From NCBI RefSeq assembly GCF_026627255.1, contig NZ_JAPNLM010000012.1, forward strand, positions 1 to 64,000: 64,000 bases of DNA, in the 5' to 3' direction. The translations under genes and the position numbers were made by a program. Below are positions 1 to 9,123 of this stretch, in pieces. Every line of letters begins with the position of its first letter. Position 1 is the first letter of the stretch. Under the pieces are notes generated by a model. The model was not told the origin of the DNA. It saw only the letters and a list, made by a program, of their open reading frames with translations, and made no database searches. Source of the DNA: Streptomyces antarcticus. GTDB lineage: Bacteria; Actinomycetota; Actinomycetes; Streptomycetales; Streptomycetaceae.

Positions 1-1092
1 GATCGCCGTCAGACCCTCGCGGATGTCCTCGCCGGCGAGGTTGTCGTCCTTCTCCCGCAGGAACTTCTTCTCCCGCGCGTAACGGTTCACCAGCCCGGTC
101 AGCGCCGCACGGAAACCCTCCTCGTGCGTGCCGCCCTCGTGCGTGTGGATCGTGTTCGCGAAGGAGTAGACCCCCTCCGTGTACTGCGAGTTCCACTGCA
201 TCGCGATCTGGACCGAGAGCATGCGCTCCTTGTCCTCGGCCTCGACGTCGATGACCGTCGGGTGGATCAGCTCGCCCTTGCGCGAGTTGAGGTACTTCAC
301 GAAGTCGACGATGCCGCCCTCGTAGTGGTACTTCACCGTGCGCGCCGGGGGCTCGGCCGCGTCCACGTCCGGGTCGTCCGCGCCGACCGTCGCCTTCGCC
401 GACTCCCGCTCGTCCGTCAGCGACAGGGTCAGGCCCTTGTTGAGGAAGGCCATCTCCTGGAAGCGCCGGGAGAGCGTCTCGAAGGAGTACTCGGTCGTCT
501 CGAAGATGTCGGCGTCGGCCCAGAACGTCACCGACGTGCCGGTCTCGCCGGTCTCCTCGTTCTTCGCGAGCTCCGCGGTCGGGGCGCCGAGCTTGTAGTC
601 CTGGGTCCAGCGGAAGCCGTCACGCCGGACCTCGACCGCGACCCGCTTGGACAGCGCGTTCACGACGGAGACGCCCACGCCGTGCAGACCGCCCGAGACG
701 GCGTAGCCGCCGCCGCCGAACTTGCCCCCCGCGTGCAGGACGGTCAGCACGACCTCGACGGCCGGCTTGCCCTCGGAGGGCACGATGTCGACCGGGATGC
801 CGCGGCCGTTGTCGACGACCTTCACCCCGCCGTCGGCGAGGATCGTCACGTCGATGGTGTCCGCGTGCCCGGCCAGCGCCTCGTCGACCGAGTTGTCGAC
901 GACCTCGTAGACGAGGTGGTGCAGACCGCGCTCACCCGTCGATCCGATGTACATGCCGGGCCGCTTGCGGACCGCGTCCAGGCCCTCCAGGACCTGGATG
1001 TTGCTTCCGGTATACGAAGATCCACCTGCCTCGGCGGCCTCGCCGCCGGCGGTGGACTCGTTCTTGTCGTTGGGGTTGCCGGAATCGGCCAC
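1..1092 (-). CDS. gyrB: DNA gyrase subunit B (5' part, cut by window edge)
   Basis: ATP-hydrolysing subunit of DNA gyrase, which introduces negative supercoils. 364 codons are present, from the GTG start at 1092 to the window edge; the C-terminal half is outside. After a short low-complexity N-terminus the protein reads LEGLDAVRKRPGMYIGSTGE, the signature start of the GHKL ATPase domain. Around residues 120-140 there is a glycine-rich ATP-lid stretch with SGGLHGVGVSVVNAL. The GTG is chosen because AAAGGG lies just upstream. It is the first gene of the leftward replication block in this organism. Confidence 0.97.
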   Translation of the reverse strand, partial: MADSGNPNDKNESTAGGEAAEAGGSSYTGSNIQVLEGLDAVRKRPGMYIGSTGERGLHHLVYEVVDNSVDEALAGHADTIDVTILADGGVKVVDNGRGIPVDIVPSEGKPAVEVVLTVLHAGGKFGGGGYAVSGGLHGVGVSVVNALSKRVAVEVRRDGFRWTQDYKLGAPTAELAKNEETGETGTSVTFWADADIFETTEYSFETLSRRFQEMAFLNKGLTLSLTDERESAKATVGADDPDVDAAEPPARTVKYHYEGGIVDFVKYLNSRKGELIHPTVIDVEAEDKERMLSVQIAMQWNSQYTEGVYSFANTIHTHEGGTHEEGFRAALTGLVNRYAREKKFLREKDDNLAGEDIREGLTAI

Positions 1093-1638
1093 GAAGCGCC
1101 CTTTCTGGCACAGCACAGGCCGTACTCCGGGCCAGCAGGCATGCGAGCGGGAGCGGCTGCGTCGATCTGCGTTTGTCAGCGTGTTGTCGGCGTAAGTCGA
1201 CGGGATCCCGCGATCGGGCGGGATTGGCTCCAGTCTACCGGTACCGCCGACATGAATGGGGGTTTGCCGGTACCTGAGTCCGCATGTGCCGCCCTGAACC
1301 TCCTCTCTCCGACTCCCCATATACGGGAAGGGGCTCAAAGAGGCTCACACGGGCGTCCAGCGCTTCGGGCTGTCAACCTCCCGCTACCGTGAGGGACGCC
1401 ACGCGCGCACCGCCGCCCAGGGCCGGGTTCCGGCGGCACGCGGCACCGCCTACCGCCCCTCCCGCACAGGGAAACGGGCGGGGGACCGGGGGCGGGTGAC
1501 CGGCTCGGCGGGCCGCCGAGGCGCGCCGCCGAGACCGGATGCGGGCCGCCGGGACCGGATGCGCGCCGCCGACGGTGGCCGAACCCGCCGAGGGCCGCCC
1601 CCGCCGAGTGTGCCGTCGGCACGGGCCGGGAGGCCGGC
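1093..1638. other. Intergenic region upstream of gyrB
   Basis: About 550 bp between the gyrB start and the end of the DciA-like gene. It presumably carries the gyrB promoter on the minus strand; TAGACT (minus strand, 1232-1237) is a possible -10 hexamer but has no convincing -35. Open frames through here lack family signal and start sites and look like GC-rich noise. I see no gene or RNA. Confidence 0.5.
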
Positions 1639-2187
1639 TCAGCCGTAGGTGTCCCCCGGGCCCTTGCTCCCGGGCGCCCGCCACGGCCCGTACCCCTTGG
1701 GCCGTCCGCCGGGGCCCTGTACCTTGATCATCCGTACCGTGCCCTGCCCCAGGTCCGCGTTGAGCCGCGCGACCAGCTGCGGGGCCAGCAGCTTCAGCTG
1801 CGCCGCCCACGCCGAGGAATCGCACCGCACGACCAGTTCACGGTCCTCGTAGCGTTCCGGTTCACAGTGCGCGGCGATGTCCGGGCCGACGATCTCCGGC
1901 CAGCGCTCCATCACTCCCGCCACCGCCATCGGCATCTCCCAGCCGCGCTCCGTGCGCAGCCGGTCCAGCGCCGCCATCAGCGGCATCGGATCCCGGCCGT
2001 CCGCCCGCGCGCCCGAGCGCAGCCCCGGCTGGTGCTGGCGCCTGCGGCCACCGCCCGCCGCGTTGCCACGGGCACGCGCCTGCTCGCGCGCCGCCGCCAG
2101 GGCCTGGCGGGCCAGGTCCACCCCGGACGCCTCCGGAACCTTGCGCGGCTCCTGGCCGGCCCGGGGGCCGTCTCCCTGATCGTTCAC
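1639..2187 (-). CDS. DciA-like DUF721 protein
   Basis: A 182-aa protein of the DUF721 family, whose members include DciA, a loader or partner of the replicative helicase DnaB in bacteria lacking DnaC; that role is inferred here. Residues 1-65 are basic and low-complexity. The conserved core (about 70-160) includes AVAGVMERWPEIVGPDIAAH and SSAWAAQLKLLAPQLVARLN, typical of the family. The GTG start at 2187 overlaps the recF stop codon as GTGA, so it is translationally coupled to recF. Its place beside recF, dnaN and dnaA fits a replication role. Confidence 0.85.
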   Translation of the reverse strand: MNDQGDGPRAGQEPRKVPEASGVDLARQALAAAREQARARGNAAGGGRRRQHQPGLRSGARADGRDPMPLMAALDRLRTERGWEMPMAVAGVMERWPEIVGPDIAAHCEPERYEDRELVVRCDSSAWAAQLKLLAPQLVARLNADLGQGTVRMIKVQGPGGRPKGYGPWRAPGSKGPGDTYG

Positions 2188-3347
2188 AGCCGGGTCACCT
2201 CACCGCCGGACACTCCGAACCGCGCTCCCGCAAGCACGCCCGGAACGTCATCGTCCACTGCCGCCGTCACCAGGACCTGCTCGCCCGGTGCCACCAGCTC
2301 CGCCAGCCGCTCCCGGCGCCGCGCGTCCAGCTCCGCGAAGACGTCGTCCAGGATCAGCACGGGCTCGCTGCCCTCCGAGCGCAGCAGCTCGTACGAGGCC
2401 AGGCGCAGCGCCAGCGCGTACGACCACGACTCCCCGTGGCTGGCGTACCCCTTCGCCGGCAGCTCGCCCAGCCGCAGCAGCACGTCGTCGCGGTGCGGGC
2501 CGACCAGGGTCACCCCCCGCTCGATCTCCTGTTTGCGCACCTCGGCCAGCGCTGCCAGCAGGGCCTCGTACAGCGCCTCACGGGTCCGCGCGGCGCCGCC
2601 GTCCACGGCCTCGGCCGACTCGGCCGACTCGGCCGCCGCGCCCGCCGAGGACTTGTACGCCATGCCGAGCGGGCCGCCGCCGGGCGCGAGCTGCTCGTAC
2701 GCCTTGTCCGCCAGCGGCAGCAGCGTCGCGATCAGGTCCAGGCGGTGCGCCAGCAGCTCCGCGCCCGTGCGCGCCAGGTGCTGGTCCCACACGTCGAGGG
2801 TGGACAGGTCCATCGAGCGGCCGCCGTGCCGGCGGGCCATCGCCGCGGACTTCAGCAGGGTGTTGCGCTGCTTGAGGACCCGCTCGTAGTCGGACCGGAC
2901 CGCCGCCATGCGCGGCGAGCGCGCGGTGACGAGCTCGTCCAGGAACCGCCGCCGCTCCCCCGGATCGCCCTTGACCAGGGCCAGGTCCTCCGGCGCGAAC
3001 AGCACCGTACGGACGATCCCCAGCACGTCCCGCGGCCGGACCTGCGAGGAGCGGTTGATCCGGGCCCGGTTCGCCCGCCCCGGGTTCAGCTCCAGCTCGA
3101 CCAGCTGCCGGCGCTCGCCCTGGGTGAGGGCGGCGCGGATGACCGCCCGCTCCGCGCCCATCCGCACGAGCGGGGCGTCCGAGGAGACCCGGTGGCTGCC
3201 GAGGGTCGCCAGATAGCCGATCGCCTCGACGAGATTGGTCTTGCCCTGGCCGTTGGGCCCCACGAAAGCGGTGACGCCCGGGTCGAGGGGTACCTCGGCC
3301 CGGGCGTACGAGCGGAAGTCGGCCAACGAGAGATGCGAAACATGCAT
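2184..3347 (-). CDS. recF: DNA replication and repair protein RecF
   Basis: SMC-like ATPase that binds gapped DNA and loads RecA with RecO and RecR. The 387-aa protein has Walker A GPNGQGKTN at residues 30-38, an RSFLDELV-like segment after the central helices, and a C-terminal Walker B (EPVLILDDVFAELD) with an ABC-type D-loop. The length is usual for Streptomyces RecF. It overlaps the downstream DciA-like gene by 4 bp and sits between gnd and gyrB, the standard order in Streptomyces. Confidence 0.97.
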   Translation of the reverse strand: MHVSHLSLADFRSYARAEVPLDPGVTAFVGPNGQGKTNLVEAIGYLATLGSHRVSSDAPLVRMGAERAVIRAALTQGERRQLVELELNPGRANRARINRSSQVRPRDVLGIVRTVLFAPEDLALVKGDPGERRRFLDELVTARSPRMAAVRSDYERVLKQRNTLLKSAAMARRHGGRSMDLSTLDVWDQHLARTGAELLAHRLDLIATLLPLADKAYEQLAPGGGPLGMAYKSSAGAAAESAESAEAVDGGAARTREALYEALLAALAEVRKQEIERGVTLVGPHRDDVLLRLGELPAKGYASHGESWSYALALRLASYELLRSEGSEPVLILDDVFAELDARRRERLAELVAPGEQVLVTAAVDDDVPGVLAGARFGVSGGEVTRL

Positions 3348-3387
3348 GCGGCGCCGACCTCCCCCGGCTTCCTGCTGTTCTGTGCTC

Positions 3388-3420
3388 TGTGGTGCTGTGG
3401 TGCTGTGGGGCTTGTGGTGC
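3388..3420. repeat. Short GT-rich imperfect tandem repeat
   Basis: TGTGGTGC occurs at 3388, 3396 and 3413 with a degenerate copy between, filling most of the 75-bp gap between recF and gnd. Probably slippage-derived; no function seen. Confidence 0.6.
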
Positions 3421-3422
3421 TG

Positions 3423-4298
3423 CTACACCTTCTCGACCGCGTGGCCGCCGAACTGGTTGCGCAGCGCGGCGATCATCTTCATCTGCGGGGAGTCGTCCTG
3501 GCGCGAGGCGAACCGCGCGAAGAGCGAGGCGGTGATGGCCGGCAGGGGAACGGCGTTGTCGATCGCCGCCTCCACGGTCCAGCGGCCCTCGCCCGAGTCC
3601 TGCGCGAAGCCGCGCAGCTGTTCCAGGTGCTCGTCCTCGTCGAGGGCGTTCACGGCCAGGTCCAGCAGCCAGGAGCGGATGACGGTGCCTTCCTGCCAGG
3701 AGCGGAAGACCTCGCGGACGTCGGTGACCGAGTCGACCTTCTCCAGGAGCTCCCAGCCCTCGGCGTAGGCCTGCATCATGGCGTACTCGATGCCGTTGTG
3801 GACCATCTTGGCGAAGTGGCCCGCGCCTACCTTGCCGGCGTGTACGGCGCCGAACTCGCCCTCGGGCTTCAGGGCGTCGAAGACCGGCTGTACGCGGGCC
3901 ACGTCGTCCGCGGCGCCGCCGAACATGAGGGCGTAGCCGTTCTCCAGGCCCCAGACGCCGCCGGAGACTCCGCAGTCGACGAAGCCGATGCCCTTGGCGG
4001 CGAGCTCCGCCGCGTGCTTCTCGTCGTCGGTCCAGCGCGAGTTGCCGCCGTCGACGACGACGTCGCCGGGGGAGAGCAGCTCGGCGAGTTCGTCGACGGT
4101 GGACTGGGTCGCCGCGCCTGCCGGGACCATCACCCACACCACGCGGGGGGCCTGCAGGCTGTCCACGAGTTCCCGCAGGCTGTGGACATCGGCGAGGTCC
4201 GGGCTGCGGTCGTATCCGATGACGGTGTGGCCTGCGCGGCGAATGCGCTCGCGCATGTTGCCGCCCATCTTGCCGAGACCGACGAGACCAAGCTCCAT
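3423..4298 (-). CDS. gnd: 6-phosphogluconate dehydrogenase, decarboxylating
   Basis: Oxidative pentose phosphate pathway enzyme converting 6-phosphogluconate to ribulose 5-phosphate with NAD(P)H and CO2. The 291-aa protein is the short bacterial class. GLVGLGKMGGNM (residues 4-15) is the Rossmann nucleotide-binding motif, GVSGG is the substrate-binding motif, and HFAKMVHNGIEY holds the catalytic Lys and Asn. It lies between dnaN and recF, an insertion into the replication cluster that is normal for Streptomyces. Confidence 0.95.
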   Translation of the reverse strand: MELGLVGLGKMGGNMRERIRRAGHTVIGYDRSPDLADVHSLRELVDSLQAPRVVWVMVPAGAATQSTVDELAELLSPGDVVVDGGNSRWTDDEKHAAELAAKGIGFVDCGVSGGVWGLENGYALMFGGAADDVARVQPVFDALKPEGEFGAVHAGKVGAGHFAKMVHNGIEYAMMQAYAEGWELLEKVDSVTDVREVFRSWQEGTVIRSWLLDLAVNALDEDEHLEQLRGFAQDSGEGRWTVEAAIDNAVPLPAITASLFARFASRQDDSPQMKMIAALRNQFGGHAVEKV

Positions 4299-4425
4299 CA
4301 GGTGGTTCCTTAAGCGTTGTGGCCGTCTGTACCGGGGGTCCCCTGCTTCCCGGAGACACCCCCGGCCCCGAGCCTACGCCGGGCCGCGCTTCGCGGCTTC
4401 ATGGGGCGCACGGGGCGCGGAACGC

Positions 4426-4466
4426 GGTCAGGCCCGGTCCCGCGGACTGCGAAACCGGGCCTGACC
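4426..4466 (-). terminator. Hairpin terminator after dnaN
   Basis: Perfect 13-bp inverted repeat GGTCAGGCCCGGT (4426-4438) and ACCGGGCCTGACC (4454-4466) with a 15-nt loop, starting 9 bp beyond the dnaN stop codon. No U-tract, as usual in Streptomyces. Confidence 0.85.
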
Positions 4467-4475
4467 TGTGAAGAA

Positions 4476-5606
4476 TCAACCGGAGAGGCGCACCGGCATG
4501 ATCAGGTACTTGTACGCCTCGTCCGCTTCGGCGTCGACCGCGGGGCGGCCGCTGAGCAGCGCCGGCTTGGTGGACGTGGTGAAGCTGAGCTGGGCGGCGG
4601 GCGAGTCGATCGCGCTCAGGCCGTCCAGCAGGAAGGTCGGGTTGAAGGCGATCGAGATGTCGTCGCCCTCGAGCTTGGCGTCGACGCGCTCCACAGCCTG
4701 TGCGTCGTCGCTGGACCCGGCCTCCAGGATGAGCACGCCCTGCTCGAAGCTGAGCCGGACGGGGGTGTTGCGCTCGGCGACCAGGGCCACGCGCTTGACG
4801 GCCTCGACGAACGGGGCGGTCTCGATCACGGCGATGGAGTTGAACTCGGTCGGGAAGAGCGTGCGGTACTTCGGCAGGTCGCCTTCGAGCAGCCGGGTGG
4901 TGGTGCGGCGGCCGGCGCCCTCGAAGCCGATCAGGCCCTCGCCCTGGCCGGAGCCGGAGAGCGCCAAAGTGACGGTGTCACCGCTGGTCAGGGACTTGGC
5001 GGTGTCCAGGAGGGTCTTCGCGGGCACCAAGGCCACGGCGGAGGCCTCCGGGTCCTCGGGCTTCCACAGGAACTCGCGGACCGCGAAGCGGTAGCGGTCG
5101 GTGGAGGCCAGGGTGACCCGGTCGCCCTCGATCTCGATGCGGACGCCGGTCAGCACGGGCAGCGTGTCGTCACGGCCGGCGGCGATGGCGACCTGGGCGG
5201 CGGCGGAGGCGAAGACCTCGCCGGGCACGGTGCCGGTCGCGGTCGGCATCTGCGGCAACGCCGGGTACTCCTCCACAGGCAGGGTGTGGAGTGTGAACCG
5301 CGAGGAGCCGCAGACCACGGTCGCCCGTACACCGTCTGTGGAAATCTCCACCGGCCGGTTGGGGAGGGCCCGGCAGATGTCGGCGAGCAGCCGGCCGGAC
5401 ACCAGGACCGTGCCGTCCTCCTCGACGTCCGCCTCGACGGAGACCCGGGCCGAGACCTCGTAGTCGAAGCCGGAGAGGCTCAGCTTGCCCTCCTCGGCCT
5501 TCAGCAGAAGGCCCGCGAGAACGGGGACCGGCGGCCGGGCCGGGAGGCTGCGGGCCGTCCAGGCCACCGCCTCCGCGAGTACGTCGCGCTCCACCCGGAT
5601 CTTCAC
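4476..5606 (-). CDS. dnaN: DNA polymerase III beta sliding clamp
   Basis: Ring-shaped processivity clamp for the replicative polymerase. The 376-aa protein has the three-domain clamp layout, beginning MKIRVERDVLAEAVAW and ending YKYLIMPVRLSG, the conserved C-terminus (MPxRL) that forms part of the partner-binding pocket. GTG start at 5606 with AGGAGG about 8 nt upstream. Transcribed away from oriC, with dnaA on its other side. Confidence 0.98.
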   Translation of the reverse strand: MKIRVERDVLAEAVAWTARSLPARPPVPVLAGLLLKAEEGKLSLSGFDYEVSARVSVEADVEEDGTVLVSGRLLADICRALPNRPVEISTDGVRATVVCGSSRFTLHTLPVEEYPALPQMPTATGTVPGEVFASAAAQVAIAAGRDDTLPVLTGVRIEIEGDRVTLASTDRYRFAVREFLWKPEDPEASAVALVPAKTLLDTAKSLTSGDTVTLALSGSGQGEGLIGFEGAGRRTTTRLLEGDLPKYRTLFPTEFNSIAVIETAPFVEAVKRVALVAERNTPVRLSFEQGVLILEAGSSDDAQAVERVDAKLEGDDISIAFNPTFLLDGLSAIDSPAAQLSFTTSTKPALLSGRPAVDAEADEAYKYLIMPVRLSG

Positions 5607-6470
5607 CGGAACCGCCTCCTGCTGTTGCTCGCTCGTCTGCCGGCCTTCGTCGTCGGCTCGTCGATGCCTCGACCGATGCCGGGGACCAGTCTGACGTACG
5701 GCGCCGACAGTCGGTGCGGCCGGCGGTCAAGTCGGGAGCGAGGTGTCGGCGAGCCCGTCCGCCGAGTTGTGCACAGGACCCGCTTGAAAACCGAATCCGA
5801 GCTAACTCTCTATGGGGGTAGTAGTAGGGGCTGTGGATACAGTGGATAAAACCGTTTCCGCAGGTCAGACCCCTTTTTTTATCCACCGGGCCTGTGGGCG
5901 GCACCGGTGGACAACCCGGTGTCCCTGTGGAGAACGAAAAGTTCTGCACAGGCTGTCCCCAGGAGAGCCCCACTACTCCACAGGTGTGTCCCCAGCTTTC
6001 CCCCGGTACTCCACAACCCAAACGTCCACCTCCGTGTGACCGCTTTCACTCGGGGCGGTGAGAAGGGGTGGCGCGTTGCCGAACAGTGGACAACGGTGTG
6101 GAGAAGTCCTCGGATCCTGTGCACAGGATCGGCGAAGCTGTGGGCCGCCGGTGGACAGAGGCGTGGAAAGTCCTGTGGACGAAATATTTGTCCACAGCCT
6201 GTGGATGACGTTTGTGCACAATTCCACAGGGTGCTGACCTGCCCTGATGACCCCTCACCCCGCGCCCCTGTGGACAGATTGTGGGTGACGGATCCTGTCC
6301 CCAGGCTGTGGACGGAAGAAAGTCCGTGAATCTGTGGATGACTTGCTCCGTTGGGGGCGTATTCGAACAGGCCAGGGGCGCGCGGACGAAGAAGGGCGCC
6401 CCCGTTGTGGTCCGGAAGCGCCCTCTGTGTGCGTGTGAAGGGGCCCTGGCACCGCTCCCGCGGGCCCGTC
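5607..6470. other. oriC: Chromosomal replication origin oriC
   Basis: About 860 bp of non-coding DNA between dnaN and dnaA, dense in 9-mer DnaA boxes related to TTGTCCACA on both strands. Those I can place include 5767-5775, 5832-5840, 5841-5849, 5879-5887, 5906-5914, 6085-6093, 6097-6105, 6150-6158, 6174-6182, 6188-6196 (exact TTGTCCACA), 6200-6208, 6212-6220, 6269-6277, 6307-6315 and 6333-6341. They form two groups, 5767-5934 and 6085-6341. The preferred third base is G and the fifth C, the high-GC variant known for Streptomyces DnaA. A T-tract at 5873-5880 is the only AT-rich patch, and no strong AT-rich unwinding element is seen. Confidence 0.95.
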
Positions 6471-8231
6471 TCAGGCGTTCTTGATGCGGTTGGTGAGCTC
6501 CGTGACCTGGTTGTAGATGGAGCGGCGCTCGGCCATCAGGGCGCGGATCTTGCGGTCCGCGTGCATGACGGTGGTGTGGTCGCGTCCGCCGAACTGCGCC
6601 CCGATCTTGGGCAGGGAGAGGTCGGTCAGCTCCCGGCACAGGTACATGGCGATCTGCCGGGCGGTCACCAGGACCCGGCTGCGGGAGGACCCGCAGAGGT
6701 CGTCCACCGTCAGCCCGAAGTAGTCCGCGGTGGCCGCCATGATGTCCGAGGCGGTGATCTCGGGCGCGCTGTCCTCACCGCCCGGGATGAGGTTCTTGAG
6801 GACGTCTTCGGTGAGGCCGAGGTCGACCGGCTGCCGGTTCAGGCTCGCGAAGGCCGTGACCCGGATCAGCGCCCCCTCCAGCTCGCGGATGTTGCGCGAG
6901 ATGCGGGAGGCGATGAACTCCAGTACCTCCGGCGGGGCGTTGAGCTGCTCCTGGACGGCCTTCTTCCGAAGGATCGCGATACGGGTCTCCAGCTCGGGCG
7001 GCTGGACGTCGGTGATCAGGCCCCACTCGAAGCGGTTGCGGAGCCGGTCCTCCAGGGTGACGAGCTGCTTGGGCGGCCGGTCGGAGGAGAGCACGATCTG
7101 CTTGTTGGCGTTGTGGAGCGTATTGAAGGTGTGGAAGAACTCCTCCTGCGTCGACTCCTTGCTCGCGAGGAACTGGATGTCGTCGACCAGCAGGATGTCC
7201 ATCTCCCGGTACCGCTTGCGGAAGGCGTCGCCCTTGCCGTCGCGGATGGAGTTGATGAACTCGTTGGTGAACTCCTCTGAGCTCACGTACCGCACGCGGG
7301 TTCCCGGGTACAGGCTGCGCGCGTAGTGCCCGATGGCGTGCAGGAGGTGGGTCTTGCCGAGGCCCGACTCGCCATAGATGAAGAGGGGGTTGTACGCCTT
7401 GGCGGGCGCCTCGGCGACGGCCACGGCGGCGGCGTGCGCGAAGCGGTTGGAAGCGCCGATGACGAAGGTGTCGAACAGGTACTTGGGGTTCAGCCGGGCG
7501 GTCGGCTCCAGCGGGCCCGAGGTCGAGCCGCCGGACGAGCCCGGCGACGAGGGCCGGCCCTGGGGCTGGCGCGGCGCCGGCTGCTCGTACTTCTGCTGCT
7601 CGTATTGATGGGACTGCCGCGACTGCTGGGGCTCGTACGGGGACTGCTCGTACTTCTGCTGCTCGTACGAGCCCTGGTCGTAGCCCGAGGGCTCGGACTG
7701 CTGGAGGTAGCCGGGCTGCGGGGAGGCGTACGGGTCCCGCTCGGGGAAGCCGCCGAGGCGCGGCTGCTGCCAGCCGTAGTCGTCCTGCTGTCCGCCGCGG
7801 GGCCAGGAGCCGGGCTCGGGGCGCGGCTGCTGGTAGTCCGGGTAGGCGGGGCGGGCGGTGGGGAGCTGGTCGTCGGAGCCGCCGCCGGAGCGCTGGCCGC
7901 CGTACGGCTCGTATCCTTCGCGCTGCTGGACGGGCTGGGCGGGGGGCGCGGGCTCGCCCGCGGAGTCGTCCACGGTGATGGCGATGCGGATGGGGCGGCC
8001 GCATTCACGGCTCAGTGCGTCGCTGATCAGCGGGGCGAGGCGGCCTTCGAGGACGCGCTTGCCCCATTCGTTGGGGACGGCGAGCAGGGCGGTGTCGGCG
8101 ACGAGGGCCAGGGGCTGACACCGCTCGACCCACTGCTTGTCCTTGGGTTCGATCCCCGGCTGTCCCTCCCCGAGGAGCTTTTCAAGCACCCTTGGCCACA
8201 CTGCGGCAAGATCGGCGGGTACGTCAGCCAC
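6471..8231 (-). CDS. dnaA: Chromosomal replication initiator DnaA
   Basis: AAA+ initiator that binds oriC boxes and opens the origin. 586 aa from the GTG at 8231 (ADVPADLAAVWPRVLEKLLG), preferred over a 20-codon upstream extension because the family begins here. Domain I about 1-90. Domain II (about 90-240) is very long and rich in Gln, Tyr and Pro with QQKYEQ-type repeats, typical of Streptomyces. Domain III has Walker A GESGLGKTHL and Walker B ILLVDDIQFL. Domain IV carries the DNA-binding signature GGRDHTTVMHADRKI. Two DnaA boxes lie in its promoter, implying autoregulation. Confidence 0.98.
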   Translation of the reverse strand: MADVPADLAAVWPRVLEKLLGEGQPGIEPKDKQWVERCQPLALVADTALLAVPNEWGKRVLEGRLAPLISDALSRECGRPIRIAITVDDSAGEPAPPAQPVQQREGYEPYGGQRSGGGSDDQLPTARPAYPDYQQPRPEPGSWPRGGQQDDYGWQQPRLGGFPERDPYASPQPGYLQQSEPSGYDQGSYEQQKYEQSPYEPQQSRQSHQYEQQKYEQPAPRQPQGRPSSPGSSGGSTSGPLEPTARLNPKYLFDTFVIGASNRFAHAAAVAVAEAPAKAYNPLFIYGESGLGKTHLLHAIGHYARSLYPGTRVRYVSSEEFTNEFINSIRDGKGDAFRKRYREMDILLVDDIQFLASKESTQEEFFHTFNTLHNANKQIVLSSDRPPKQLVTLEDRLRNRFEWGLITDVQPPELETRIAILRKKAVQEQLNAPPEVLEFIASRISRNIRELEGALIRVTAFASLNRQPVDLGLTEDVLKNLIPGGEDSAPEITASDIMAATADYFGLTVDDLCGSSRSRVLVTARQIAMYLCRELTDLSLPKIGAQFGGRDHTTVMHADRKIRALMAERRSIYNQVTELTNRIKNA

Positions 8232-8343
8232 AGAGCACGCTCTCTCACGGGGGTCCCACGAATGTGTGGTTCTTTGGGACGGTCGGGGCAAAAAATCCGG
8301 GGTCAGTCAACGGTAGTCAGGGCGACGGGTACGGTTCAAGTCG

Positions 8344-8364
8344 TTGTCCACAGCCTGTGCACAG
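8344..8364. promoter_or_regulatory. Two DnaA boxes in the dnaA promoter
   Basis: TTGTCCACA at 8344-8352 (exact consensus) and TGTGCACAG at 8356-8364, about 115-130 bp upstream of the dnaA start. Paired boxes here are known to mediate DnaA autorepression in Streptomyces; the role in this genome is inferred. Confidence 0.8.
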
Positions 8365-8386
8365 TGTGGGGCACCGCCGCCTCGGT

Positions 8387-8416
8387 TTGACCGGATGGCG
8401 TAGCCGCGCGTACCGT
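8387..8416 (+). promoter_or_regulatory. Promoter of rpmH-rnpA operon
   Basis: TTGACC at 8387-8392 and TACCGT at 8411-8416 with an 18-bp spacer, matching the principal-sigma pattern, 170 bp upstream of rpmH. Confidence 0.55.
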
Positions 8417-8586
8417 AACGAGGTCGAGTTGTCGATGGCTGCTGCCGCCTGCCTACCGATGGGCGAAGATCACGAGTCGTGATCGTTTGCGGTGCCACTC
8501 GAGCGGTCACGCGAATTTCCTTCGTGGGCGCACGGTGACAGCCAGGCGATGTCCCGCCACAACGATTCATTCTCTGGAGCCCCCGA

Positions 8587-8724
8587 GTGAGCAAGCGCAC
8601 CTTCCAGCCGAACAACCGCCGTCGTGCCAAGACCCACGGCTTCCGTCTCCGGATGCGTACCCGTGCCGGTCGCGCGATCCTGGCGAACCGCCGTGGCAAG
8701 GGCCGCGCCACCCTTTCCGCGTAA
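8587..8724 (+). CDS. rpmH: 50S ribosomal protein L34
   Basis: 45-aa, very basic ribosomal protein. It starts with GTG at 8587 and reads SKRTFQPNNRRRAKTHGFR, then ends GRAILANRRGKGRATLSA-like, essentially invariant for L34. First gene of the operon with rnpA, yidD and yidC, the universal bacterial order next to dnaA. Confidence 0.98.
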   Translation: MSKRTFQPNNRRRAKTHGFRLRMRTRAGRAILANRRGKGRATLSA

Positions 8725-8748
8725 CCGATAAGCGCAGGTCGTGACGTC

Positions 8749-9123
8749 GTGCTGTCTCCCGAAAATCGGCTGAGGCGGCGCGAGGACTTCGCGAGCGCGG
8801 TACGCCGAGGGCGTCGGGCCGGTCGCCCGCTCCTCGTCGTACACCTACGTACCAGCGGTGCAACGGACCCGCACGAGTCGGGGGAGATCGATCCCTCGAC
8901 GCGTGCGGGTTTCGTCGTCAGCAAGGCCGTGGGCAACGCCGTCGTCCGTAACCGGGTGAAGCGCCGTTTGCGCCATCTTGTCCGCGAGCGGCTGTCCCAG
9001 CTGCCCGCCGGTAGCCTGGTGGTGGTGCGTGCGTTGCCCGGAGCGGGTGACGCCGGCCCCGACGAACTGGCCCGGGACCTGGATGCCGCTCTGACGCGGC
9101 TCCTGGGAGGCGTCGCTCGATGA
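8749..9123 (+). CDS. rnpA: Ribonuclease P protein component
   Basis: Protein subunit of RNase P, which removes 5' leaders from tRNA precursors. 124 aa, GTG start 24 bp after rpmH. It begins LSPENRLRRREDFASAVRRG and has the RNR signature region (NAVVRNRVKRRLRHLVRE) that contacts the RNA. Its stop overlaps the yidD start (ATGA). Confidence 0.97.
   Translation: MLSPENRLRRREDFASAVRRGRRAGRPLLVVHLRTSGATDPHESGEIDPSTRAGFVVSKAVGNAVVRNRVKRRLRHLVRERLSQLPAGSLVVVRALPGAGDAGPDELARDLDAALTRLLGGVAR

Larger units (their letters stand above)
8232..8586. other. Divergent dnaA / rpmH intergenic region
   Basis: 355 bp separating dnaA (minus) from rpmH (plus). It holds two DnaA boxes at the dnaA promoter side and a good housekeeping-type promoter for rpmH (both listed separately). 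Nothing else recognised. Confidence 0.7.

Noticed and set aside
2436..4313. 625-codon plus-strand frame across recF and gnd
   Set aside because: Crosses two well-supported minus-strand genes and their gap; no recognisable protein.
8145..8165. GGGTTCGATCCCCGGC, resembling a tRNA T-arm
   Set aside because: It lies inside dnaA coding sequence and no acceptor, D or anticodon arms surround it.
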